Shown here: piece after piece, positions 9,219 through 17,367 of the stretch
Position numbering within the stretch: position 1 is the first letter of the stretch
Layout: each line of letters starts with the position of its first letter
Origin: Microcella sp.
Lineage (GTDB): Bacteria > Actinomycetota > Actinomycetes > Actinomycetales > Microbacteriaceae
Assembly (NCBI RefSeq): GCF_019739195.1
Contig: NZ_JAHHDS010000003.1
Location: forward strand, 1,426,001-1,490,000
Length of the DNA stretch: 64,000 nucleotides
Direction: 5' to 3'
Made by a program: the position numbers and the translations under genes
The notes under the pieces: model-generated
The model's database searches: none
The model's input: only the letters and a program-made list of their open reading frames with translations
Told to the model about the DNA's origin: nothing

Positions 9219-10175
9219 TCAGCGGTTGCGGTGGTCTTCGATCGTGGCCTTCGCACCGAAGCGGGGTGCCTCGACACCCAGCGACGTGACGAGTCGCACA
9301 ACCCGCTGCCGATGGCCGCCCCACGGGGCCAACAGGTCGAGCATTCCTGCGTCGTCGGCGCGGTCGCCCGTGAACCACGTGCCGATCACGTGCGGCAGGT
9401 GCGCATCGCCAACGCTCACCAGGTCGGGGTGGCCGTGCGAGCGCTGCAGCACTTCGGCGACCGTCCACTCGCCGACGCCGGGTATCGATCGCAATGCAGC
9501 CTCGAGCGCCGCCGGCTCGCGCTCGCTCAACCGGTCGAGCGACGAGGCGACCGCCGCGACGCGTCGAACGGTCGCCATGCGCTGCGGGCCCACCCCCGCC
9601 CGGTGCCAGTCATGATCGGGGATGCTGCGCCATCCCACCCCGTCGGGCATGACCGTGAGCCCCTCGGGCGCGGGGCCGGGCGCCCGCTCGCCGTGCTGCC
9701 GCACGAGCGTGCGCCACGCGCGTCGCGCCTCGACGCCCGTCACCTTCTGCTCGAGCACCGCGGCAACGGCCGCCTCGAGCACGACGCCCGTGCTCGTCAG
9801 TCGAAGCCCGCGGGTACGACGCCGCACACGGGCGAGCGCGCTCGACGCCGGGTCGTCGCGCTCGGCGAGCAGCTCGTCGAGCGCGCGCCAGTCGTCGTGC
9901 TCGCCGATGAGGTGCGGCGCTCGAGCCACGCTCCATGCGGCGCCCGCACCCCAGGCCTGGGCCCGCACCAGCGGACCGTCGACGATCAGCCGCAGGGTCG
10001 CAGCGCCCTCGGGCGTGCGCTGCGCGCGCCAGACGTCGCGCCAGGCTCCCGGCCCCTCGACGGCGTGCAGGGTGGGGTCGCCGCGTCCGCGCCGGATGAC
10101 GCCGAGTGTGGCGGCGAGATCGCGCGGCTCTGACGGCTCGAACTCGAGCTCAGCATCCGCAGTCGCGACGATCAC
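9219..10175 (-). CDS. DNA-3-methyladenine glycosylase II family protein (AlkA-like)
   Basis: The 318-residue protein has a helix-hairpin-helix at about residues 228-247 (LRSIPGVGEWTVAEVLQRS) followed by the catalytic aspartate D257 in SVGDAHLPHVIG. This is the arrangement of the HhH-GPD base-excision glycosylases of the AlkA branch. No C-terminal iron-sulfur cysteine cluster is present, which excludes Nth/MutY. It should excise alkylated purines from DNA. The start is a GTG (cac at 10173-10175), and the N-terminal 90 residues match the AlkA N-domain in size only. Confidence 0.85.
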   Translation of the reverse strand: MIVATADAELEFEPSEPRDLAATLGVIRRGRGDPTLHAVEGPGAWRDVWRAQRTPEGAATLRLIVDGPLVRAQAWGAGAAWSVARAPHLIGEHDDWRALDELLAERDDPASSALARVRRRTRGLRLTSTGVVLEAAVAAVLEQKVTGVEARRAWRTLVRQHGERAPGPAPEGLTVMPDGVGWRSIPDHDWHRAGVGPQRMATVRRVAAVASSLDRLSEREPAALEAALRSIPGVGEWTVAEVLQRSHGHPDLVSVGDAHLPHVIGTWFTGDRADDAGMLDLLAPWGGHRQRVVRLVTSLGVEAPRFGAKATIEDHRNR

Positions 10176-10203
10176 GCGACCAGGCTAGGTCAGCCCGCTG
10201 TCA

Positions 10204-10545
10204 CTACGGGCAGGAATAGGTGAGGCCGTCGACCTCCCAGACTCCCGGGCCCAGGTCGCGGCAGGCCTCGGTCAGGAAGCCCCAGAACGCGACGCCACCC
10301 GCCACGCTGAGACCGACGACGACGAGCGTGAGTGCCATCAGCACGAAGCCCACGATGACCCCGGCGAGCGCGAACCCGTTGCCCTGGCCGACGCGCTTCG
10401 ACTGGGCAAGGGCAACGAAGCCGAGAATGATGCCGATCACGTGCAGCCCGATGATCGACAGCACGAGCGAGATGATGCCCATCGTGCGGCCCGGCACGGG
10501 CTCGACGGGCAGAGCGTACGACGACGGGGGTGGGGCGTCGGTCAT
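10204..10545 (-). CDS. DUF4190 domain membrane protein
   Basis: A 113-residue protein with a short proline-rich cytoplasmic start and two membrane segments. The region GIISLVLSIIGLHVIGIILGFVALAQSK is typical of DUF4190, and the linker SKRVGQGNGFALAGVIVG is the usual turn between the helices. A short extracellular tail with two cysteines (EACRDL, YSCP) follows. It begins 9 bases after the F420/PPOX gene stop with GGAG upstream, so the two are probably co-transcribed. The function is unknown. Confidence 0.82.
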   Translation of the reverse strand: MTDAPPPSSYALPVEPVPGRTMGIISLVLSIIGLHVIGIILGFVALAQSKRVGQGNGFALAGVIVGFVLMALTLVVVGLSVAGGVAFWGFLTEACRDLGPGVWEVDGLTYSCP

Positions 10546-10554
10546 GTCGACTCC

Positions 10555-10956
10555 TTACTCAGTGGGTGCGAGGCGCACGACAACCGACTCGTTGGCGCGC
10601 CGGCCGCGCAGCTTTCCCATGGCGCGAATCGCCGCGTACTGCACACCGTACTTCTCGCTCAAGGCCGCGTCGAGACGTTCACGCGACTCGGCGTCGTCGT
10701 GCACGCTCGCGTTCGCCTCGACGATCGGTGCCGCACGGTCGGGAGTGCCCGCTCGGTCGCATGCCTGCAGCGTCACTCGGGGCGTGTGCCGCATGCGCTT
10801 GACCTTGCCCGACTCGGCTCCGGTGGTCACCACGAGGGCATCGCCGTCGCGCGCGACCCACACCGGCGTGGGCACCGCGACGCCCGACCGCCGCGTCGTC
10901 GTCAGCAGCACGTACTGCTCGTCGGCGAGGGCGAGCAGGGCGGTCGAGTCGGCCAT
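10555..10956 (-). CDS. PPOX-class F420-dependent oxidoreductase
   Basis: The 133-residue protein belongs to the split-barrel flavin/F420-binding family (Rv2061-like). Characteristic stretches are YVLLTTTRRSGVAVPTPVWVA, DALVVTTGAESGKVKRMRHT and VTLQACDRAGTP. Members reduce small molecules with F420 or FMN; the substrate cannot be told from sequence. The start ATG at 10956 is at the first conserved residues. The gene heads an apparent operon with the DUF4190 gene and is divergent from pfkA. Confidence 0.87.
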   Translation of the reverse strand: MADSTALLALADEQYVLLTTTRRSGVAVPTPVWVARDGDALVVTTGAESGKVKRMRHTPRVTLQACDRAGTPDRAAPIVEANASVHDDAESRERLDAALSEKYGVQYAAIRAMGKLRGRRANESVVVRLAPTE

Positions 10957-11082
10957 GCGTCCTCCGTCAGGGCGTGCGGTGCGGGTGCCCTCACGGTAGT
11001 GCGCATCGCCGCGGATGCGCCGAGAACTGCGCGGGCGCACCTCGCTTTCGCGCGTCGCGCCCCGAGCGGCCATGATGGAACC

Positions 11083-12108
11083 ATGCGCATCGGAATGCTC
11101 ACCTCCGGCGGCGACGCCCCCGGCCTCAACGCGGTCATCCGCGCCGCCGTGCTCACCGGCACGACGGTGCACGGCCACGACTTCGTCGGCTTCAAAGACG
11201 GCTGGAAAGGCGTGGTCGAGAACCACACCCTGCCGCTTGGCCGGCACGAGGTGAAGGGCATCTCGAAGCAGGGCGGCACGATTCTCGGCACGAGCCGCAC
11301 CAACCCCTTCGAGGGCATCGGCGGCGTCGACCGCGTCAACGAGGTCTTCGCCGCGAACGAACTCGACGCCCTCATCGCCATCGGGGGCGAGGGCACGCTC
11401 GCGGCCGCAAAGCGCCTCACCGACGAGGGCGTGCGCATCGTCGGCGTTCCCAAGACGGTCGACAACGATCTCGACGCCACCGACTACACCTTCGGCTTCG
11501 ACACTGCGGTGCAGATCGCCACCGAGGCGATGGACCGCCTGCGCACCACGGGCGACGCCCACAACCGCTGCATGGTCGCCGAAGTCATGGGCCGGCACGT
11601 CGGCTGGATCGCCCTGCACTCGGGCATGGCCGCGGGAGCCCACGCCATTCTCATCCCTGAGCAGAACACCAGCATGGAGCAGCTCTGCAGCTGGGTCATG
11701 CGCGCCCACGACCGCGGTCGCGCACCGCTCGTCGTCGTCGCCGAGGGCTTCACACTCGACGGAGCCGACGAGCCGCACTCCGAGCGCGGCCTCGACGCGT
11801 TCGGCCGACCTCGACTGGGGGGCATCGGTGAGCTCATCGCCCCGATGATCGAGCAGCGCACGGGCATCGAGACGCGGGCGACCACCCTCGGCCACATTCA
11901 GCGCGGCGGCACCCCCAGCGCGTTTGACCGCGTGCTCGCCACGCGGCTCGGCATGGCGTCGATCGGTCTCGTCAATGATCAGGCATGGGGCTCGATGGTC
12001 GCACTGCGCGGCACCGACATCGTGCCCGTCGGGTTCGAGGCGGCTCTCGGCAAGCTCAAGACCGTGCCGCAAGAGCGCTACGACGAAGCGGCACTGCTCT
12101 TCGGCTGA
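11083..12108 (+). CDS. pfkA: 6-phosphofructokinase, group III, probably ATP-dependent
   Basis: The 341-residue enzyme phosphorylates fructose 6-phosphate, the committed step of glycolysis. The nucleotide loop (MLTSGGDAPGLNAVIR), the GGEGT motif, the catalytic VPKTVDNDLDATDYTFGFDT and the sugar-binding MGRHVGWIAL and GHIQRGG motifs are all intact. At the position equivalent to E. coli residue 104 it has Gly (GGEGT) rather than Asp, pointing to ATP rather than pyrophosphate as donor. The Lys in PKTVDND is typical of group III enzymes. The start ATG is 126 bases from the divergent F420 gene. Confidence 0.94.
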   Translation: MRIGMLTSGGDAPGLNAVIRAAVLTGTTVHGHDFVGFKDGWKGVVENHTLPLGRHEVKGISKQGGTILGTSRTNPFEGIGGVDRVNEVFAANELDALIAIGGEGTLAAAKRLTDEGVRIVGVPKTVDNDLDATDYTFGFDTAVQIATEAMDRLRTTGDAHNRCMVAEVMGRHVGWIALHSGMAAGAHAILIPEQNTSMEQLCSWVMRAHDRGRAPLVVVAEGFTLDGADEPHSERGLDAFGRPRLGGIGELIAPMIEQRTGIETRATTLGHIQRGGTPSAFDRVLATRLGMASIGLVNDQAWGSMVALRGTDIVPVGFEAALGKLKTVPQERYDEAALLFG

Positions 12109-12148
12109 ACCCTCGCCGTGCGCGGCAGGGCGGCCTAGGCTGGCTCGC

Positions 12149-13156
12149 ATGACTCTCGGCTGGCAGATCACTCGCAGCGCCGCTGAGGGTGGTGACGCGA
12201 CGGTCGCTCTCGTCGACCTCGACGATGACGCGCTGCAACCACCCGCCGACCAGCGAGGCGACGTGACGGTCGATGTCACCTGGTCGAGCCTGAACTACAA
12301 AGACGCGCTCGCTTTCGCCGGCAACCCGGGGGTCGCGCGCATCTCGCCCCTCGTGCCCGGAATTGACGTCGTCGGCGCGGTCGCCGCGTCGACTCATCCC
12401 GCGTGGGCGGTCGGCGACCGCGTGCTGCTGAACGGCGCGGGAGCCGGTGAGACGCGGCACGGCGGCCTCGCGAGCCGTGCCATTCTCGACGGCGGCACTC
12501 TCGTCGCCACCCCGTCTGCTGTCACGGATGCCCACGCCGCCGGCATCGGAACCGCGGGCTTCACGGCCATGCTTGCGGTGCTCGCCCTCGAGCGGCACGG
12601 CATCATTCAGGGCGACGTGCTCGTGACGGGCGCCAGTGGCGGACTCGGCGGCTTTGCCGTCGCCCTGCTCGCGCGCGCGGGCTTCACGGTCACCGCCTCG
12701 ACGGGGCGAGCCGAGAGCGCCGCAGACCTGCGCGAGCTCGGTGCCACCTCGGTCGTCGACCGCGACGAGCTCGACCGCGAGTCGCGCCCGCTCGAGTCAC
12801 AGCGGTTCGACGCGGTGATCGACTCCGTCGGCGGCCGCTCGCTCGCGACGGCACTGTCTCAGCTGCGGCAGGGCGGCGCGGCCGTCGCCTGCGGCAACGC
12901 GGCCTCAGCCTCGCTCGAGACGACGGTCATGCCGTTCATCTTGCGCGGCGTTGCCCTGCTCGGTGTCAACTCGACCGTCACGGGGCTGCCACTGCGCGAG
13001 CAGGCCTGGGCGCGGCTGGCGACCGAGCTCGATGCCGACGTCGTCGACCGCATCGCCCGACCCATTCCCCTCTCCGAGGCGCAATCGGCGGCGACCGATC
13101 TGCTGGCGGGCCGGGTGCGAGGGCGCCTTTCGGTATCGATCGGAGATCTCGCATGA
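12149..13156 (+). CDS. Zinc-free MDR-family oxidoreductase, YhdH/acryloyl-CoA reductase-like
   Basis: The 335-residue protein is a medium-chain dehydrogenase with the quinone-oxidoreductase pattern: an N-terminal GroES-like domain (SSLNYKDALAFAGNPGVARISPLVPGID) and a Rossmann domain (VLVTGASGGLGGFAVALLARAGF). No structural or catalytic zinc cysteines are seen. SSLNYKDAL and the LLGVNSTVTG stretch are typical of YhdH/AcuI, which reduces acryloyl-CoA with NADPH. The start is the ATG at 12149. The stop overlaps the next gene by 4 bases. Confidence 0.87.
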   Translation: MTLGWQITRSAAEGGDATVALVDLDDDALQPPADQRGDVTVDVTWSSLNYKDALAFAGNPGVARISPLVPGIDVVGAVAASTHPAWAVGDRVLLNGAGAGETRHGGLASRAILDGGTLVATPSAVTDAHAAGIGTAGFTAMLAVLALERHGIIQGDVLVTGASGGLGGFAVALLARAGFTVTASTGRAESAADLRELGATSVVDRDELDRESRPLESQRFDAVIDSVGGRSLATALSQLRQGGAAVACGNAASASLETTVMPFILRGVALLGVNSTVTGLPLREQAWARLATELDADVVDRIARPIPLSEAQSAATDLLAGRVRGRLSVSIGDLA

Positions 13157-13551
13157 CCGCTCTGCTCATCACCGGCCTCGTGTTCGCCGCCATGGCTGCT
13201 GTGCTGCACCTCGCGTTCTTCGTGCTCGAGAGCGTGCTCTTCCGCCTGCCCCTCGGGCGACGCATCTTCGGCGTGCGCCCCGAGAACGACTCGGCGCCGC
13301 TGCGGCTCTTCGCGGTCAACCAGGGGGTCTACAACCTGGGGCTCGCGCTCGTGGTGCTCGTGGGCATCATCCTCGTGCTGGCGCGCGACTCGTGGGGAAT
13401 CGGTCTCGTCGTCGTCATCACCGGATGCTCGCTCATGGTGCTCGCCGGCATCGCCCTGGCCGTCACTGCGCCGAGACGCATGCTGCCGATCGCTCTGGCG
13501 CAGGGTGGCGTGCCGCTTCTCGCGATCACCGCCCTCGTCATCAACGGCTAG
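13153..13551 (+). CDS. DUF1304 family membrane protein
   Basis: A 132-residue protein with four predicted membrane segments. The conserved DUF1304 element LFAVNQGVYNLGLAL is at about residues 53-67, preceded by the loop GVRPENDSAPLR. It overlaps the upstream oxidoreductase gene by 4 bases and so is probably translated with it. Its stop overlaps the hemD stop on the other strand. The function of the family is unknown. Confidence 0.86.
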   Translation: MTALLITGLVFAAMAAVLHLAFFVLESVLFRLPLGRRIFGVRPENDSAPLRLFAVNQGVYNLGLALVVLVGIILVLARDSWGIGLVVVITGCSLMVLAGIALAVTAPRRMLPIALAQGGVPLLAITALVING

Positions 13552-14378
13552 GGCACGACCGGGGGGCAGTTGTCGTCGGGGTCCATCGCATACTCGGCGA
13601 GCGCCCTCACGAGCGCCTGACTCGAGCGCTCTTCTGCAATGCGGTGCACGGTGAGCCCGGCAGCGCGGGCGTCGAACGCCGTGCGAGGGCCGATGCAGAC
13701 CACGGCGGTGCAGTCGGGCAGCGGCGCGAATTGCTCGGCCACCTGTCGGGCGACACTGCCCGAGCTGATGATGAGGCCGGTGATGCGGCCCGCGGCGACG
13801 TCGCGCACGACCTCCGCGGGAGCCTCGACGCCCACCGTGCGGTAGGCCGTGACGAACCGGGCGTCGACGCCCCGCTCGAGCAAGCCGCTCACGAGCGTCG
13901 GCTCCGCGATCTGCGACTGCGGCACGAGCACACGTCCGCGCACGTCAGCGGCGGGCCACTCTTTAACGAGTCCGCGTGCCGAGTGATCGCTCGGCACGAA
14001 GTCGACCGGGTAGCCGGCCAGTTGCAGAGCGTGCGCGGTCGTCTCGCCGACGGCGGCGACGCGCGTCGATTCGGGGATGCTCACGCCGTGCCCCACGAGC
14101 ACATCGACGGTCGTCGCGCTGGTGACGACGAGCCACTCGACTTCGCCGCGCTGCAGAGCCGCGAGTTCGTCGGCGAGGCGATCGGGGTCGTCGCTACCCG
14201 CGAAGTTGATAAGTGGGGCAATCACCGGAGTCGCGCCGAGTGCCCGCAACTGCGCGGCGATGCCGTCGCCCCACTTGCCGCCGCGGGGCACGAGCACGCG
14301 CCAGCCGAGCAGCGGCTTGATCACCGGCAACGCGCCGGTGGGCGTGCGCTCGATGGTCACTTCAGGCAGAAAAGTCAT
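13548..14378 (-). CDS. hemD: Uroporphyrinogen-III synthase
   Basis: The 276-residue protein has the two-domain alpha/beta layout of HemD: GWRVLVPRGGKWGDGIAAQLRALGATPVIAPLI at the start, then WLVVTSATTVDVL, VAAVGETTAHAL and, in the second half, GLIISSGSVARQVAEQF and AVVCIGPRTAFDARAAGL. HemD cyclises hydroxymethylbilane with ring-D inversion in heme synthesis. The sequence is weakly conserved in this family, so the call rests on these motifs together with hemY nearby. A GTG three bases further upstream is an alternative start. It is separated from hemY by three small membrane-protein genes. Confidence 0.87.
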   Translation of the reverse strand: MTFLPEVTIERTPTGALPVIKPLLGWRVLVPRGGKWGDGIAAQLRALGATPVIAPLINFAGSDDPDRLADELAALQRGEVEWLVVTSATTVDVLVGHGVSIPESTRVAAVGETTAHALQLAGYPVDFVPSDHSARGLVKEWPAADVRGRVLVPQSQIAEPTLVSGLLERGVDARFVTAYRTVGVEAPAEVVRDVAAGRITGLIISSGSVARQVAEQFAPLPDCTAVVCIGPRTAFDARAAGLTVHRIAEERSSQALVRALAEYAMDPDDNCPPVVP

Positions 14379-14387
14379 CACTCCATG

Positions 14388-14412
14388 ATGACTCTCCCGG
14401 CACGAGAGTCAT
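14388..14412 (-). terminator. Inverted repeat between the DUF3618 gene and hemD
   Basis: A perfect 9-base stem (ATGACTCTC / GAGAGTCAT) with a 7-base loop lies between the end of the small-membrane-protein operon (14437) and the hemD start (14378). On the minus strand it could act as a weak terminator. It also contains the purine-rich GGGAGAG that would otherwise be the nearest ribosome-binding sequence for hemD, so a translational role is possible. There is no U-tract. Confidence 0.45.
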
Positions 14413-14436
14413 AATCGAGCGCAGCGCCCGACGGGC

Positions 14437-14661
14437 TCAGTCGTCGCTGAAAATCGCCCAGGCGACGAGGCCCACGACGGCGACGGCCGCCGCGGTCGCG
14501 CCGATGATCCACGGCACGGGGTTCGACTCATACGAGCTTTTCACGCGGTGGGTGAGCTCGCTCGCCTGCTTCTTGACGTCGAGGCGCTCGTCAATGGCGT
14601 CGAGGGTCTGCTCGAGCTTGGCACGGGCGCTCTCAACGGTGTTCGACACGGTGTCGCTCAT
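14437..14661 (-). CDS. DUF3618-type small membrane protein
   Basis: The 74-residue protein has an amphipathic, charged N-terminal half (ARAKLEQTLDAIDERLDVKKQASELTHRV) followed by one membrane segment (WIIGATAAAVAVVGLVAWAIF) and a short acidic end. This is the DUF3618 pattern found beside phage-holin-superfamily and YtxH-like genes in actinobacteria. The start overlaps the holin-type gene stop by 4 bases. The function is unknown; an envelope-stress role is often supposed. Confidence 0.8.
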   Translation of the reverse strand: MSDTVSNTVESARAKLEQTLDAIDERLDVKKQASELTHRVKSSYESNPVPWIIGATAAAVAVVGLVAWAIFSDD

Positions 14662-15077
14662 GATGTCTCTCGCTTTCTGATGCCACGCACGACGCGCACA
14701 TCTTCTTTCACGCTCTCGATGGTCTCGGTGGGGGTCGGCGGCACGCCGTGCTTCAACTGGGCGACGCCGATCGCGGCGGCGATGCCCGCGAGCAGCAACA
14801 GGGCCCCGCCCACGATCAGCGCGGCCGCCCACGCCGGAACCACGAGCGCCAGGGCCAGTACCCCCGAAGCCGTCAGCACGAGCACCGCGAAGAAAGCAAA
14901 GGCGCCCGCCGTGACGAGAAAGCCCGCGCCGATGCCCGCGGCCTTGAGCTTGCCGACGATCTCGGCCTTGAGCGACTCGATCTCTGCTTCGATGAGCTCG
15001 CGAATCAGGCCGGGAATGTCGGTGATCAGCCTGAACAATCCGCGCCGTTCGCGCGGCGAACCCTCTGGGTTGGTCAT
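14658..15077 (-). CDS. Phage holin superfamily III-type membrane protein (Holin-X family)
   Basis: The 139-residue protein starts MTNPEGSPRERRG. A coiled amphipathic stretch (DIPGLIRELIEAEIESLKAEIVGKL) leads into two membrane segments (about residues 50-75 and 80-105) and a basic tail. This is the Holin-X/YqjE-like family, which is chromosomal and common in actinobacteria; there is no endolysin or other phage gene nearby, so it is not evidence of a prophage. It lies between the YtxH-like and DUF3618 genes with 4-base coupling to the latter. Confidence 0.82.
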   Translation of the reverse strand: MTNPEGSPRERRGLFRLITDIPGLIRELIEAEIESLKAEIVGKLKAAGIGAGFLVTAGAFAFFAVLVLTASGVLALALVVPAWAAALIVGGALLLLAGIAAAIGVAQLKHGVPPTPTETIESVKEDVRVVRGIRKRETS

Positions 15078-15096
15078 CGTGATCGCGCCCTGCACG

Positions 15097-15444
15097 TCAC
15101 GACGACGAGCCGGAGCTCGCCGCCTTCGACCGCGTTGCGGGCTTCTTCGCCGTGGATGCCGACGACGTACTGGTCTTCGTCGCCGTCTTCGCGGCCGGCT
15201 TCTTCGACGAGGCACCGGTGACCTGGTTCACGATCTTCTTCGCACCGTCTGAGACGAACTCCGCGACCTCGGGAGCCTTCTCCTTGACGAAGTCTTCAAC
15301 CTGGTCGACGCGGCGCTTGACGCGCGGGCTGTTCCAGAACGAGTCGGCGGCACGCTTGATTTCTTCGTAGCGTTCGCGGCCAGCACGGGTGCCGAGCACG
15401 TAGCCGACGGCCAGGCCGGCGGCGAACAAAATCTTGCCTCGCAT
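15097..15444 (-). CDS. YtxH-like membrane protein with Lys/Ala-rich tail
   Basis: A 115-residue protein. MRGKILFAAGLAVGYVLGTRAGRERYEEIKRAA is the classic YtxH-like start, a glycine-bearing membrane helix followed by a charged amphipathic helix. The second half is low complexity (repeated Lys/Ala/Thr/Ser), resembling histone-H1-like tails. AGGAG precedes the ATG at 15444. The gene is first of a three-gene run with the holin-type and DUF3618 proteins. The role is unknown. Confidence 0.82.
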   Translation of the reverse strand: MRGKILFAAGLAVGYVLGTRAGRERYEEIKRAADSFWNSPRVKRRVDQVEDFVKEKAPEVAEFVSDGAKKIVNQVTGASSKKPAAKTATKTSTSSASTAKKPATRSKAASSGSSS

Positions 15445-15572
15445 GTCGATCTCCTCTTGAGTCACGCCACCCGACCGGTTCGGCGAGATCGCGGTGGCGC
15501 CCCCAGCGTACTGCGAACCCCCCTGCACCTCACCAGCGATACGGAGGGGATTCCCAGGCCGGAACGTAACGT

Positions 15573-16853
15573 CTACACTTCCGCGGCAGCGTCGGTGGCC
15601 GTCGCGGTCGGCGCCTCGGGGGCGAGCGGCGCGACCGCGTCGATCGTTGTGCGGATCACGTGGGCGATGCCCGGCCCCACGGTGTGTTCGCCGACGAGCG
15701 CGATGACTGTCGACGGATGCTCGCTCGCGGCACGCTCGCTCGGGAATGCTCCCCCGGCCCAGGTCGAGAGGTGCGCGCCGAGCACGACCTCGTTGAGCTC
15801 AGGCTCACCCCACAGCTCGCCGACAGCGCGCACGGCACCCTCGAGCGTCATCGCGTTCGACCCTTCGACCCGCACAACGGTAGACGTCCGGTCGTCGCCA
15901 GTGACCCCGGGCCAGAGAGCAGATAGGTCGACTGCCCGGCGCACGCCGTCGCGCCTGCCTCGTTCGGCGAGCACTCCCGCGTCTCGCGCACCCACCGGCA
16001 CCTTCTCCGAGTCGAGAACGAGCGTCACGACCGCACGTTCAGGCACCGCGGCGACGCCGAGTGGGGCCGCGAGCACGAAGGCTCCCTCGAGAACCTCTCC
16101 GTTGACGACGGCACCCTCGTCTGTCAACTCGTCGACGCGGGTGCCGAACTCAATCGCGACACCAAACCGTTCTAGCTCGGCGCGCAGAGCGTCGATCAGC
16201 CTCGATGGCCCGCCTTCGAGCGTCGCGAGCTCGGCGTTCTCGGGCTGGTCGAGACGCAGGCTCGTCACGGCACGCGTGAGCGAGTTCTGCTGCAGCATGC
16301 GGTGCCGCAGCCCGGGCACCTCGGTGACCAGAATCGACGCGGCGTCTCGGCCAGTTTGCGCCTCGACCACCGGGGCAACGAGGCGTTCGACGATGTCGTC
16401 ACCCATTCGGATGCGCACCAGCTCATCGAGCGTGGTCGCGTTCGCCCCGCGGGGTCCGGGCAGCAGCGCGTCGAGCATCCCGCGCCAGGCCGCACGGCGC
16501 CCGATGATCGCGACGGTATCGGCGGCCAAGGGAGCTGCGGGTACTCCCCACCAGTGCACAGCAGGAAGCGGATGCACGCCGGCGTGCGTAGAGAGCCACC
16601 AGCGCCGAGGAAGAGACGTCGTCACCGCCGGAGCGTGGTCGACGCGCCCCAGCAGCGACGACACCGCGTCGTCGGCTGCGTCGAGCTGCAGTGCGCCCAC
16701 ATCGATGCGGTGCCCGGCGATCTCTGCATGCGCGAGCTGGCCGCCGGCCTCGGCAGACGCCTCGAGCACGCGCACCGTGTGACCCTGCAGCACGAGCTCG
16801 CGTGCGGCAACAAGACCGGCGAGGCCGGCGCCGATGACGGTGATCTCGCTCAC
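15573..16853 (-). CDS. hemY: Protoporphyrinogen/coproporphyrinogen III oxidase-like FAD protein
   Basis: The 426-residue flavoprotein has the dinucleotide-binding start ITVIGAGLAGLVAARELVLQGHTVRVLEAS plus GG and a C-terminal region (VIALVGEHTVGPGIAHVIRT) that closes the FAD site. The middle (RMGDDIVERLVAPVVEAQTG, LEGGPSRLIDALRAEL) matches the HemY-type porphyrinogen oxidases, which in actinobacteria act in the coproporphyrin-dependent heme route. It is slightly short for the family (usually about 450-480). hemD is nearby, but no hemQ or hemE is in the window, so the heme cluster is only partly represented here. Confidence 0.82.
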   Translation of the reverse strand: MSEITVIGAGLAGLVAARELVLQGHTVRVLEASAEAGGQLAHAEIAGHRIDVGALQLDAADDAVSSLLGRVDHAPAVTTSLPRRWWLSTHAGVHPLPAVHWWGVPAAPLAADTVAIIGRRAAWRGMLDALLPGPRGANATTLDELVRIRMGDDIVERLVAPVVEAQTGRDAASILVTEVPGLRHRMLQQNSLTRAVTSLRLDQPENAELATLEGGPSRLIDALRAELERFGVAIEFGTRVDELTDEGAVVNGEVLEGAFVLAAPLGVAAVPERAVVTLVLDSEKVPVGARDAGVLAERGRRDGVRRAVDLSALWPGVTGDDRTSTVVRVEGSNAMTLEGAVRAVGELWGEPELNEVVLGAHLSTWAGGAFPSERAASEHPSTVIALVGEHTVGPGIAHVIRTTIDAVAPLAPEAPTATATDAAAEV

Positions 16854-16889
16854 GACGTCACGACACTGCTCTCGGTCTCGGCATGCCGG

Positions 16890-17297
16890 TCATGCCGAGA
16901 CCCGATCGAGCAGCGCGAGGAGCGCGAGGCCGTACGCCTCCGGGGCCGAGACGCTCGAGAAGACCTGCCTGTCTCCGTCGAGGTCGAGAGTGACGGCGTA
17001 GCCGTCGTCGGTGCGCTCGAGAGTGCGGAACGCGACACGCAGCAGGTCGCGCAACTGGTCTTCGCGCGGCAGCCAGAGAGCGTCATTGACGTCGACCGAG
17101 TCGAGCGCCCATTCGGTCGTGCCGTTGAAGCCGAGCACGGTGCCGGTCGAGTACTCGTGCGCTTCGACCGTGAGCTCGCTGACGGTGAAGACCTCAGAGT
17201 CGAACTCGCTGCGGTCGATCTGGAATCGGTCACCAGACGCTGGCTTCCAGCGCAGCCCCGCGTCGCGCAACTGCCGAGCGAGCCCAGTGCTGATCAT
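16890..17297 (-). CDS. Conserved hypothetical protein
   Basis: The 135-residue soluble protein has no signal peptide. Recognisable stretches are LARQLRDAGLRWKPASGDRF, VLGFNGTTEWALDSVDV and LPREDQLRDLL. The pattern resembles a small protein conserved in Microbacteriaceae that databases sometimes label a pilus-assembly CpaE-like protein, but no ATPase or receiver motif is present, so I do not accept that name. It is 36 bases upstream of hemY on the same strand. Confidence 0.65.
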   Translation of the reverse strand: MISTGLARQLRDAGLRWKPASGDRFQIDRSEFDSEVFTVSELTVEAHEYSTGTVLGFNGTTEWALDSVDVNDALWLPREDQLRDLLRVAFRTLERTDDGYAVTLDLDGDRQVFSSVSAPEAYGLALLALLDRVSA

Positions 17298-17313
17298 GGC
17301 GCCATCGTGCCAC

Positions 17314-17355
17314 GTCGAACCGGGCGCCCGCTCAGAGAACGGGGCCCGGCTCGAC
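17314..17355 (-). terminator. Hairpin downstream of the large surface-protein gene
   Basis: A strong imperfect stem-loop: an outer GTCGA/TCGAC pair and an inner GC-rich arm (CCGGGC/GCCCGG) around a purine-rich loop. It lies just after the stop of the 1324-residue surface protein and before the next gene on the same strand. It lacks a U-tract, as is usual in this group. Confidence 0.5.
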
Positions 17356-17367
17356 GACGCGCTGCGG

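Noticed and set aside
14437-15077. Holin-type gene as evidence of a prophage.
   Set aside because: The family is chromosomal in actinobacteria; no lysin, structural or integrase gene is near.
16890-17297. Annotation as a pilus-assembly CpaE protein.
   Set aside because: No ATPase or receiver motifs and no pilus genes around.
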